Shown: piece after piece, positions 7,403-14,410 of the stretch
How positions within the stretch are numbered: the stretch's first letter is position 1
Layout: every line of letters starts with the position of its first letter
NCBI GenBank assembly: GCA_946405695.1
Contig: CAMJIA010000030.1
Coordinates: 1-17,744, forward strand
DNA: 17,744 nucleotides
Direction of reading: 5' to 3'
Source: an uncultured Prevotellaceae bacterium
GTDB lineage: Bacteria; Bacteroidota; Bacteroidia; Bacteroidales; Bacteroidaceae
The notes under the pieces: generated by a model
Seen by the model: only the letters and a program-made list of their open reading frames with translations
The model's database searches: none
What the model was told of the DNA's origin: nothing
Made by a program: the position numbers and the translations under genes

Positions 7403-7918
7403 TTATTTCACTTTCCACACATTGAGGACGATGCCCTGGAACTGCTGCGAGAAGTCTGGGGCACAGACGAACAGTGCATTGTTCAGCCAGCCGTACTTGC
7501 TGTCGGCAGGAGCCTCGAACTGTGGGGCAGCCTTGAAATAGAACGTCGGCTTACCGTCAGCATCCTGTCCGCCGGCAATGATGCCGCGATTGCGCACGTG
7601 GATATAGACTCCATCGTCGGTCTTGATGCAGTAGATAGCCTCTAGTTCCGTGCGTCCTTGTGCGTTGGCCAACTGATAGTCTGCACCGCCATTGATTATG
7701 GTACCCTTGATGCCAGGTCCTTCGAAGGTGCCTCCTGTGATGGGAATTACTGTGCGGCGACCGTGCTGGGTGTTCTCAATGGAGAAGGCTTGGCCGAGGG
7801 TCACCTTCAACTGCAGGGCAAACTCCAGCTGTGGGGTGTCCTTGGGTGGATAAATCTGTGCGCTGACTGTCAGCATGCAGCCCAGTAGCAGGGCCATGAT
7901 GAATAGTTGCTTTTTCAT
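7403..7918 (-). CDS. Secreted DUF3237-family protein
   Basis: The mature part matches the DUF3237 pattern: a start that reads Q-L-E-F-A-L-Q-L-K-V, then T-G-G-T-F-E-G-P-G-I-K-G, G-G-A-D-Y-Q, an E-A-I-Y-C-I-K-T-D-D-G strand and a closing W-L-N-N-A-L-F-V. The family has no settled biochemical function. The frame is open to 7957, but that upstream start lies inside the TACCTTTG promoter element. The ATG at 7918-7916 (MKKQLF) is therefore chosen, giving 171 residues with a standard signal peptide ending V-S-A-Q. It is monocistronic and faces the kinase gene tail to tail, with 7 bp between the stops. Export is the notable feature, since many DUF3237 proteins lack a signal peptide as far as I recall. 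Confidence 0.8.
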   Translation of the reverse strand: MKKQLFIMALLLGCMLTVSAQIYPPKDTPQLEFALQLKVTLGQAFSIENTQHGRRTVIPITGGTFEGPGIKGTIINGGADYQLANAQGRTELEAIYCIKTDDGVYIHVRNRGIIAGGQDADGKPTFYFKAAPQFEAPADSKYGWLNNALFVCAPDFSQQFQGIVLNVWKVK

Positions 7919-7954
7919 GTTCTTGTTAGTTAATGTTTGAATGATTGTCGTTTG

Positions 7955-7962
7955 CAAAGGTA
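7955..7962 (-). promoter_or_regulatory. -7 element of the DUF3237 gene promoter
   Basis: TACCTTTG on the minus strand at 7962-7955 is a perfect -7 element. The -33 region is degenerate (no clear TTG 18-21 bp upstream). The start would be near 7950, about 30 nt before the ATG at 7918. Confidence 0.55.
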
Positions 7963-8056
7963 CGAATAATTATTGAGAAACCATAGTTTTAGCCATAAAG
8001 ATTGCACTCGAAATGTGGCAGAACTGTTAACAAGTGTTGTTTTCGTACACAAAAAC

Positions 8057-8070
8057 TTGATGTAAATCAA
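8057..8070. promoter_or_regulatory. FNR/CRP-type palindrome TTGATGTAAATCAA
   Basis: The 14-mer is an exact match to the classical FNR half-site arrangement TTGAT-N4-ATCAA. Its centre lies about 80 bp upstream of the inferred start of the structured RNA (near 8144) and about 113 bp from the DUF3237 start on the other strand. The first distance is within the range used by upstream-binding CRP/FNR activators. Bacteroidota encode CRP/FNR-family regulators, but which one, if any, binds here is inference. Confidence 0.4.
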
Positions 8071-8108
8071 TAATAAGTTAAAAAATTACACTTTATTGGT
8101 GAAAACTC

Positions 8109-8139
8109 TTGCAGGAATGAAAAAAACTTCGTACCTTTG
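8109..8139 (+). promoter_or_regulatory. Promoter of the structured RNA
   Basis: TTG at 8109-8111, a 20-bp spacer and TACCTTTG at 8132-8139 make one of the best-matching promoters in the window. It points rightward into a region with no protein-coding gene on that strand. Expected start is near 8144. Confidence 0.8.
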
Positions 8140-8143
8140 CATC

Positions 8144-8468
8144 GTCAAACAAAGACAACCGGTTAACGCCGGCTTTGACTAAGCGAAGTCAAAGGAATTG
8201 GTTAATAGATTGTTTTAGGTTAGTAGTAATATTTATAGTTTTAGGTTTTTAGTTATTGGTAAAAAGAAAGTTTTAAATGTGTGAACAACAGTGGGCACCG
8301 TGAGGCGGTCATAACTTTCTTTTATTTAGAAAAGGTTAGTAATAAAAAATATTCCTGTCTGCGGACAGGCCTCCAGTCGAAAGACTGGATTATCAAGGAA
8401 AAGGATTTTTAGTTAAACATAGGCTTTTGGATGCTGCCGCTCGTTGATGAGTAGCAGCATTTTTTTTT
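8144..8468 (+). ncRNA. Unassigned structured RNA, about 325 nt
   Basis: A strong promoter and an intrinsic terminator delimit about 325 nt without a convincing ORF. Hairpins in order: CCGG/CCGG (8159-8162, 8169-8172); CTTTGACT/AGTCAAAG, perfect 8 bp, directly abutting it (8173-8180, 8187-8194); AAAAGAAAGTT/AACTTTCTTTT, perfect 11 bp (8262-8272, 8313-8323) enclosing a 40-nt domain with a small ACCG/CGGT hairpin; CCTGTC-TGCG-GACAGG (8354-8369); CCAGTC-GAAA-GACTGG with a GNRA loop (8373-8388); then the terminator. AGGTTAGTA occurs twice (near 8217 and 8333). I see none of the hallmark sequences of RNase P RNA, tmRNA or SRP RNA. A 6S-like RNA or the Bacteroidales-1 type of promoter-to-terminator transcript are candidates, as is an sRNA controlled by the FNR-like site. 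Identity is open; existence of a transcript is the firm part. Confidence 0.68.
8431..8468 (+). terminator. Intrinsic terminator of the structured RNA
   Basis: ATGCTGC (8431-8437) pairs with GCAGCAT (8454-8460), and a small CTC/GAG pair lies inside the loop. The stem is followed by an uninterrupted T run to 8468. The T run exists on the plus strand only, so this ends rightward transcription before it enters the convergent ispF gene 3' end (stop at 8473). Confidence 0.85.
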
Positions 8469-8472
8469 GTGT

Positions 8473-8946
8473 TTACTTTTCTATTAATGCCACAGCATAG
8501 GCGCTGATACCCTCCTGGCGACCCGTGAAGCCCAACTTCTCAGTGGTGGTGGCCTTGATGCTGATTTGGTCAGGGTCGCAACTGATGACCTGGGCCATAC
8601 ACTGCTGCATCTCAGGAATGTGTGGATTCATCTTTGGACGCTCGGCACAGATGGTGGCATCAATGTTTACCAGGTGGTAGCCCTTGGTGGCAATGAGTTC
8701 GATGGTTTTCTTCAGGATAATCTTACTATCCATTCCCTCTGTCTCTGCTGACGTGTCAGGGAAGTGGTAGCCAATGTCGCGCATGTTGGCAGCACCGAGG
8801 ATAGCGTCGCAGATAGCATGTATCAGTACGTCGGCATCGCTGTGACCCAGCAATCCCATTTCATGTTCCAGTTTTATTCCGCCCATCCACAGGTCGCGAC
8901 CTTTCACTAACTGATGGACGTCATATCCCATTCCTACTCTAATCAT
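8473..8946 (-). CDS. ispF: 2-C-methyl-D-erythritol 2,4-cyclodiphosphate synthase
   Basis: The 157-residue enzyme is full-length IspF, which cyclises CDP-methylerythritol 2-phosphate to methylerythritol cyclodiphosphate and releases CMP in the MEP isoprenoid pathway. The zinc ligands are visible: D9 and H11 in G-Y-D-V-H, and H43 in L-G-H-S-D-A-D-V-L-I-H. The C-terminal A-T-T-T-E-K-L-G-F-T-G-R motif of the family is intact. Its ATG overlaps the porV stop by four bases (ATGA), indicating translational coupling in the porU-porV-ispF order. That order is, to my recollection, also found in Porphyromonas gingivalis. Function of the link between isoprenoid synthesis and type IX secretion is unclear and may be positional only. 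Confidence 0.97.
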   Translation of the reverse strand: MIRVGMGYDVHQLVKGRDLWMGGIKLEHEMGLLGHSDADVLIHAICDAILGAANMRDIGYHFPDTSAETEGMDSKIILKKTIELIATKGYHLVNIDATICAERPKMNPHIPEMQQCMAQVISCDPDQISIKATTTEKLGFTGRQEGISAYAVALIEK

Positions 8947-10109
8947 TTTCTAAACAAGTCTTTGATGCCATCCATATCGAAGGCAAGGGTGAAACGAAGG
9001 GTTTGGTCGAGGGGGTTCGACTTTGCTGTAGAGATGACGTAACCGACGTCCAGCGAGAAGACATTCATGCGGAAACCACCACCCACAGTGAAGTACTTGC
9101 GGTTACCCTTGTTCTCCGACTCGTGGTGATATCCTGCACGCAGCGAGAACTGGTCGTGGTAGATGTACTCGGCACCAATGCTCCACTGAATCTCCTGTAG
9201 TTCTTCCTTGAAACCGCCAGGGGCATCGCTGAAACTCTTGAAGATACCACTGATGGAGCTCACCTCACTATACTCGTCGAGCACACGGCGCTCATACTCT
9301 TCTGTGGACTCGCCATCGTTCTGCTTGGGAACGGTGGGCACCAACAGTTTGTTGGCATCAGCAGCAATCGTGAAACGGTTGTACTCATCGACGGGAATCA
9401 TCAGCGAGGCACCCAGTCGCAGATTGGCAGGAAGGAATTGTGAACGGTCGTCACCATAGAACTTAATCTTTGAACCCACGTTCTGGATGTTGAAGCCCAA
9501 GCCCAGCTGACACTCGCGCTGTCCGATATTAATATAGTTGTTATAGTAGCCTGCAAGGTCGGCAGCAAAAGCCGATGCCGGACTGGCATCCTCCGTGTAG
9601 TCAAAGCGCAGGTCACTGTATAACCAGCGCAGGGCAACACCTAGCGAGAACTTCTCGCTCAACATCAGTGAGGCACCAACGTCCAAGGACATCTCGTAGG
9701 GTTTGACCGTCATGGCGTTCTCGTCCATGGATGTCATCACCTCACCCAGCGAGAAGTAGCGCAGAGAACCACTGATCGCAGCATAGTCGCCAATACGGTA
9801 GTAGCCGGCAACATAGGCCAGGTCGATGTCGTTGACCAACTGGCGCAGCCATGGGGTGTAGTTCAGTGCAATACCTGCACGGCTGATGCAGAACGGATAC
9901 TTGGCAGGGTTCCAGTACTGTGAGTTAACGTCAGGGTCTGTAGCAGCACCCACGTCACCCATACCGGCAGAGCGGGCATCCGGGGCAATGGTTTGCGATA
10001 TGACTGCATGCTCCACGGGGTTGAACTGGCTCTTTGTGTCCTGCGCATAAATAGGCAGTCCCATCATGGAGACCAGTACAAATGCGATTATCTTTGTTGT
10101 TGTATTCAT
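8943..10109 (-). CDS. porV: Type IX secretion outer-membrane protein PorV (LptO)
   Basis: The 388-residue precursor has a signal peptide ending L-P-I-Y-A-Q and a beta-rich body in the FadL-like outer-membrane fold of PorV. Diagnostic parts are the N-terminal A-P-D-A-R-S-A-G-M-G-D-V-G-A-A-T-D-P-D, then S-Q-Y-W-N-P-A-K-Y, with many alternating strands and a terminal T-L-R-F-T-L-A-F. In type IX secretion PorV receives cargo from the translocon and shuttles it to the PorU attachment complex. The gene starts 5 bp after the porU stop and overlaps ispF by 4 bp. PorQ shares the family, but size, motifs and adjacency to porU favour PorV. No PorQ, PorZ or translocon genes are in the window. Confidence 0.93.
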   Translation of the reverse strand: MNTTTKIIAFVLVSMMGLPIYAQDTKSQFNPVEHAVISQTIAPDARSAGMGDVGAATDPDVNSQYWNPAKYPFCISRAGIALNYTPWLRQLVNDIDLAYVAGYYRIGDYAAISGSLRYFSLGEVMTSMDENAMTVKPYEMSLDVGASLMLSEKFSLGVALRWLYSDLRFDYTEDASPASAFAADLAGYYNNYINIGQRECQLGLGFNIQNVGSKIKFYGDDRSQFLPANLRLGASLMIPVDEYNRFTIAADANKLLVPTVPKQNDGESTEEYERRVLDEYSEVSSISGIFKSFSDAPGGFKEELQEIQWSIGAEYIYHDQFSLRAGYHHESENKGNRKYFTVGGGFRMNVFSLDVGYVISTAKSNPLDQTLRFTLAFDMDGIKDLFRK

Positions 10110-10114
10110 ATTCC

Positions 10115-13100
10115 TTATTTATTTAGTATGATAAGTTTCTGAGCTTTCGATGCATAGCTGCTGTCGTCGGAGCAGATGCTCACACGGTAGAGATAGAGTC
10201 CCGTGTTCAGGCGGCGACCACCATCGGTGACGAGATCCCAGTCGAGGGTATAGACCTGATTGGTAGGTACACCGCTCTCGCTATAGGTCCACAGGTGGCG
10301 ACCAGAGGTGTCGAAGATGTCTAGCTTGACATCCATCTCACTGCCTGTGCGGTCGTGGACAATGCGGAACGTGGTATTGGTCTTGGCAGGATTGGGTGAA
10401 CACTCAACGCTGACGAGATGGGGTTCCAGTCCCTTCACGACATTAAAGGACAACTCGGCTGTTGACGAGTTGTTCAGCACATCCCAAGCACGGAACAGCA
10501 ACTTGTGCTGGCCGTAGGATAGGGTAGGTATGCTGAATCCCACCTGTCCAGTGGTGTAGCTGCCGAAATCGTATTGGAAATAGTCGTTCAGACTATAGGT
10601 CGTTGCCATCTGTCCATCGATGATGAGTTGCAGGTCGTGGCCGATACCACTGCCAGAGGCGTTGATGCCATCTTCATCGTTCAGCATGGCCACAAAGTAG
10701 GGTGTCTGGTTGACATCATCACCATTGGTGAACGCCTCGCTGTTCAGGTAGCAGTAGATGCTGGGACCAGCCTCGCTGCCACCTTGTTCGGCCTTACCGT
10801 TGAGTACCAGCTTGTCAGAACGTCCACTGGCCTTGATGGTCTTGTCATCGTTGATGGCATAGATGTTGATGAGGGCGCTTTGGTCGGAGTAGCTGATATC
10901 CTTGGGAGCAGCAAATGTAAACGAGAAGAGGCCATCCTTTACTTGATTGCTACCGTTGAAGATGGTGTTGGGACGATCGTAATAGGTAAAGGGTTCTTCA
11001 GCACCATCACTTGTGGTGTTGTTCAGTCGACAGACAATTTTCTCAATGATGTCACGCACAGTGGCTGTCATAGTACCTTTGAACGAGGTGTCTGTCTGGC
11101 CATCATCGTCCACGATGCGTCCCTCAATCTTGGCAGTTGATCCTGCTTTTACCGTTATCTGAACACCTTCTGTCAAGGGGGTGTCGTTGATGGCGGTCAC
11201 CTCCAAATGACGGGTAGGCATGGCCAGTCGTAGGGCAGGGTCGCCCAACAATGAGTACTGCAGGCGGTTGGTGCTCTGGTCGGTGGCACGTATGGGATTA
11301 CCCTCTTTGTCGTACCCTAGGATGACACCAGGGGTGATGAGCTCGTTCTTTGCCAGACGGACGGCCTCACCAATAGGCATTGGCATCCCTTCAGCATCTT
11401 TGCTCAGCACGCGGTTGGTGAAGGCCAGATTCATCAGACGATTTTGGGGCTGATAGACGGTGCGTGTAGTACCGTAGAAGGCAATAGCGCCACCTTTCTT
11501 ATTAAAAAGAGCCGTCTCACCGATGTTATCTTCCTGTCCATCGAAGGGCATGATGTCGCAGGATGCCGTCATCCACAAGGGAAGACGTAGGGAGGTGGGT
11601 TCCGCAAAGTCGTTCAGTCGCAGCACATATTCGTGTGAAATGGCAGCAGGACCACCATGTCCGGAATAGTTCATGATCAGTGCCCCCTGCTGCATCTGTT
11701 GCTTGATGAGTCGTGTGGCATCAGGATAGCTGTTGCCTGTCGAGGAGCTGACACGATTGTAGGCATCCCACATGATACGTTTCACCAGGAAATTGGGATA
11801 GCGGTTCTCTACCAGTCGTGCTACGGAGTCTGCATCGGCCATGTGGACATTGTTGTTACCGTCATCGCCCATCACGCAGAACAGGTTCTGCCAAGAGCCA
11901 GCTTGTTGGTTGTTGACATAGTCGTAGATCTTGTCAACGGCAATAGCAGCATCATTGTTATTTCGGGCAGTGATGCGTCCTATGGCGATGTCCGACTGGT
12001 CGCTGCTAATCAAATTGCCACCCTCACCATCGTCAAGGAGACCAAAGTAGTCGTCAGAGACATAGCAGTGAGTCTGGCTATACGAGTTCTCACTCTCATA
12101 GCAGAGCAGGAAATCGTCGGGCGAGTAGTTCTTCCACTGTGATGACAGCATGCGGTTGTCCCAAGCACAGTCGCCCAACAACAGCAGATAGCGAGGCATG
12201 TCTTCTTCGGTCTCTGCACGGTCATAGAGCATCTTTAGGTAGCGACGATAAGCATTGGCATCGGGCGTTCCACTGGAGAACTCGTTGAACAATTCATCGG
12301 CAGGGACAATACGTACACGCAGATTGTCTTTCTCCTCGTGGAGTGTCTTCAGTCGTTCTGCCTGAGCCAGTAATTGTTGACTGGTAGGGATGATAATTAC
12401 CATATCGACGGCTTTGTCGGCATGGTGGTTCTGGTTGGTGATGTTGTAGACGTACGCTGGTACAGGGAAGTCCTGAGAGGACTCCGGTGCAGCAGCAGGT
12501 GTCACAGAGTAGGTTGAGATATAGTCCAGTCTTACGTTGGGCACCTTGCTGTCAGGGGTCAGCGTCACCTCGTTGGAAGTCTGTAGGTTGTCGACAGTGA
12601 AAGTCTTTTGTGCTGTACGCATCGTCTCGTAAGAGCCTATTGACGGGATATTGACAGACCCTAGTTCCTTACCGTTCAGTGTCACTTTCACATATCCGCC
12701 GGTACCCATTCCCGACAGTGCTACCGTCAGTTGACCTGTTGTCGAGGCGCCTGTAGCAGAAATGGTATATTTGTAGCTCTTGTCAGAGAACAGCAGATTG
12801 CTGTCGTAGAGGTTGCGACCACCACTGAACCAGGCATAGTCGTCGACCTCATAGAGTGTGCAGTAGTCGTCAGCAGTAGGGTAGTGGGCAGCCACGAAGT
12901 CGTCCCAACTGATGGTCTCCGGCGCCTTGTCACTTTCCGTCAGGAAATAGCATCCATAGCTGGAGTAGGGGTTGCGGATGCGTAGGTGATCATTGCCCCA
13001 ACTGACAGGACCAACGGCATAGAACAGTCGTTTGCCATTGACTTCGCAGAGGGGTACCTCCTGCAGGTCATCAGTCTCTGTCAGGTAATTGCCCGTCAGC

Positions 13101-13711
13101 AGCTCTGGCTGCATAGCACCACCATAGCCATAGACCTTCACCTTATTAATATCTGAGAAGCCTGCTTGACGAATAAGGTCACTTGTTAACTGATAGATGC
13201 CTGTTGACGGCACGCTGATCTTTGCCCATGTGCCTGTGGCCAGGACTGATTTCGAGGCATAGCGCTCACCCTCAGCCCGTTGATTTCTGGCTGCAGCCTT
13301 CTTTCCTCTCACCTCTGACTTCTCACCTCTAACCTCCAGTTTAAAGCTCACCAGCTTCTGGTACTTGCCTTCACGATAGACCAATGGCACGAAGCCGATA
13401 TGCAGGGTACCTTGCTTGCGCGATACACTCAGTGACTGGGTTATCTCAGGCAGTGCTCCCAATGGACGACCTGACAGCTGCTGGTAGCGCTCTATGTCAG
13501 CTTCGCTCATGTCGATGAATTCCGGATAGGTAATCTCTACCGTATAGGTGGAGTCGCCATAGTGCTCATCCAAAGGGTGGGCATAGTGGAAAGCCGGTAA
13601 CAAAGTATCAATCCTAACCTCGTCAGCGGTCAGGTTGAAATACTGTTGCGCACTGGCTGTCAGGCCAGCAAGCAATAGCAGCATACTTGTTATCGTCTTC
13701 CTTATCGTCAC
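10115..13711 (-). CDS. porU: Type IX secretion sortase PorU (C25 gingipain-like)
   Basis: The 1198-residue protein is PorU, the surface sortase that removes C-terminal sorting domains of type IX cargo and attaches the cargo to A-LPS. It starts with a GTG at 13711 that overlaps the upstream stop (GTGA). The signal peptide ends T-A-S-A-Q. The gingipain-like C25 domain spans roughly 430-830, with catalytic H685 in S-G-H-G-G and C718 in T-A-S-C-D; the 33-residue spacing equals that recalled for P. gingivalis PorU. A FlgD-like Ig fold closes the protein (about 1110-1198, ending K-L-I-I-L-N-K). An unusual charged tandem repeat E-V-R-G-E-K-S occurs at 126-138. It forms an operon with the upstream hydrolase gene, porV and ispF. 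Confidence 0.93.
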   Translation of the reverse strand: MTIRKTITSMLLLLAGLTASAQQYFNLTADEVRIDTLLPAFHYAHPLDEHYGDSTYTVEITYPEFIDMSEADIERYQQLSGRPLGALPEITQSLSVSRKQGTLHIGFVPLVYREGKYQKLVSFKLEVRGEKSEVRGKKAAARNQRAEGERYASKSVLATGTWAKISVPSTGIYQLTSDLIRQAGFSDINKVKVYGYGGAMQPELLTGNYLTETDDLQEVPLCEVNGKRLFYAVGPVSWGNDHLRIRNPYSSYGCYFLTESDKAPETISWDDFVAAHYPTADDYCTLYEVDDYAWFSGGRNLYDSNLLFSDKSYKYTISATGASTTGQLTVALSGMGTGGYVKVTLNGKELGSVNIPSIGSYETMRTAQKTFTVDNLQTSNEVTLTPDSKVPNVRLDYISTYSVTPAAAPESSQDFPVPAYVYNITNQNHHADKAVDMVIIIPTSQQLLAQAERLKTLHEEKDNLRVRIVPADELFNEFSSGTPDANAYRRYLKMLYDRAETEEDMPRYLLLLGDCAWDNRMLSSQWKNYSPDDFLLCYESENSYSQTHCYVSDDYFGLLDDGEGGNLISSDQSDIAIGRITARNNNDAAIAVDKIYDYVNNQQAGSWQNLFCVMGDDGNNNVHMADADSVARLVENRYPNFLVKRIMWDAYNRVSSSTGNSYPDATRLIKQQMQQGALIMNYSGHGGPAAISHEYVLRLNDFAEPTSLRLPLWMTASCDIMPFDGQEDNIGETALFNKKGGAIAFYGTTRTVYQPQNRLMNLAFTNRVLSKDAEGMPMPIGEAVRLAKNELITPGVILGYDKEGNPIRATDQSTNRLQYSLLGDPALRLAMPTRHLEVTAINDTPLTEGVQITVKAGSTAKIEGRIVDDDGQTDTSFKGTMTATVRDIIEKIVCRLNNTTSDGAEEPFTYYDRPNTIFNGSNQVKDGLFSFTFAAPKDISYSDQSALINIYAINDDKTIKASGRSDKLVLNGKAEQGGSEAGPSIYCYLNSEAFTNGDDVNQTPYFVAMLNDEDGINASGSGIGHDLQLIIDGQMATTYSLNDYFQYDFGSYTTGQVGFSIPTLSYGQHKLLFRAWDVLNNSSTAELSFNVVKGLEPHLVSVECSPNPAKTNTTFRIVHDRTGSEMDVKLDIFDTSGRHLWTYSESGVPTNQVYTLDWDLVTDGGRRLNTGLYLYRVSICSDDSSYASKAQKLIILNK
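13301..13336 (-). repeat. In-frame tandem repeat inside porU
   Basis: On the minus strand the purine-rich units read GAGGTTAGAGGTGAGAAGTC and then AGAGGTGAGAGGAAAG. They encode E-V-R-G-E-K-S followed by E-V-R-G-K-K (residues 126-138). The composition is unlike the surrounding coding sequence and resembles short G/A repeats found between genes in Prevotella-like genomes, as I recall. Confidence 0.6.
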
Positions 13712-14325
13712 TTACAGTTAAATTCCAATACTTTTCTGTCTTCCAGCCACCCTTCCAGATGGTCGTCAATCTTCACGGGGCCTACACCCACAGGAGTGCC
13801 CGTATAGAGCAGGTCGCCCGTCTTCAGCGTGAAATACTGGGAGATGTAGCTCACCAGTTCGTCAATCTTGTAGAGCATGTCGCTCGAACAACCTTCCTGC
13901 ACCGTCTCTCCATTGATGTCGAGATGGAAGTGCAGCGCCTGCACGTCCAGGAATTTCTCCTTGGGAATCCACTCGCCAATCACTGCTGAGCCGTCGAAAC
14001 CCTTGCAGATCTCCCAGGGCAGTCCCTTCTCACGGGCCTCTCGTTGCAGGTCACGGGCAGTGAAGTCTATGCCTACGGTGACAGCGTCGTAATAACGGTG
14101 GGCAAAGCGTTCTGGAATGCTCTTGCCCAACCGACAGATACGTACCACCAGCTCCGTCTCGTAGTCCACCTGTTCAGACCAGTCGGGGATGAAAAAGGGC
14201 TTGTGGTCCTTCAACAGTGCCGAGTCTGCTTTGGTGAAGATGACGGGCTTCTCCGGTTTATATAACGCACCATCCAGCTCTTTATTGTGCTGGATATAAT
14301 TCATACCTACTGCAAATATCTTCAT
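13708..14325 (-). CDS. Fumarylacetoacetate hydrolase (FAH) family protein
   Basis: The 205-residue protein is a short single-domain FAH-family enzyme, near in size to FAHD1/YcgM-type acylpyruvate hydrolases or oxaloacetate decarboxylases. The metal-binding residues are E56 and E58 in V-D-Y-E-T-E and D87 in V-G-I-D-F-T-A-R-D. The K-G-F-D-G-S and G-D-L-L-Y-T-G-T-P-V-G-V-G-P motifs are also complete, so it should be active. Substrate cannot be told from sequence. Its TGA overlaps the porU GTG start by four bases, so the two are translationally coupled even though no metabolic link to secretion is evident. It is the first gene of the operon, about 17 nt after its promoter. Confidence 0.92.
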   Translation of the reverse strand: MKIFAVGMNYIQHNKELDGALYKPEKPVIFTKADSALLKDHKPFFIPDWSEQVDYETELVVRICRLGKSIPERFAHRYYDAVTVGIDFTARDLQREAREKGLPWEICKGFDGSAVIGEWIPKEKFLDVQALHFHLDINGETVQEGCSSDMLYKIDELVSYISQYFTLKTGDLLYTGTPVGVGPVKIDDHLEGWLEDRKVLEFNCK

Positions 14326-14345
14326 AATTCTCTAGTTTTTGGCCA

Positions 14346-14405
14346 CAAAGGTACGAAATTATTATGCATTATGCATTATGAATTATGAATTATTTCGTAC
14401 CTTTG
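14346..14405. repeat. Palindromic divergent promoter region with 7-bp repeats
   Basis: Two 18-bp arms, 14346-14363 and 14388-14405, are inverted copies with a single mismatch. Each contains a perfect TACCTTTG -7 element pointing outward (minus at 14353-14346, plus at 14398-14405). The region between and partly within the arms is built of 7-bp units: ATTATGC twice, ATTATGA twice, then ATTATTT. Neither promoter has a clear -33 TTG at the expected place. The arrangement would drive the FAH-porU-porV-ispF operon leftward and the secreted-protein gene rightward. Confidence 0.7.
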
Positions 14406-14410
14406 CAACC

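Noticed and set aside
7381..7420. Possible bidirectional terminator between kinase and DUF3237 genes
   Set aside because: Only a 5-bp GTGAA/TTCAC pairing with a long loop and no T run; too weak to call.
7919..7957. Upstream in-frame start for the DUF3237 gene at 7957
   Set aside because: It overlaps the promoter -7 element and would bury the signal peptide.
8277..8303. Eight-codon ORF (MCEQQWAP) inside the structured RNA
   Set aside because: It lies in the loop domain enclosed by the 11-bp stem, has no clear ribosome-binding site and is of a length expected by chance.
10574..11140. 188-codon plus-strand frame and several similar ones within porU
   Set aside because: Antisense shadows of a clearly identified C25-family gene.
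14364..14395. Short repeats as a possible CRISPR array
   Set aside because: Units are only 7 bp with no spacers, and no cas genes are present.
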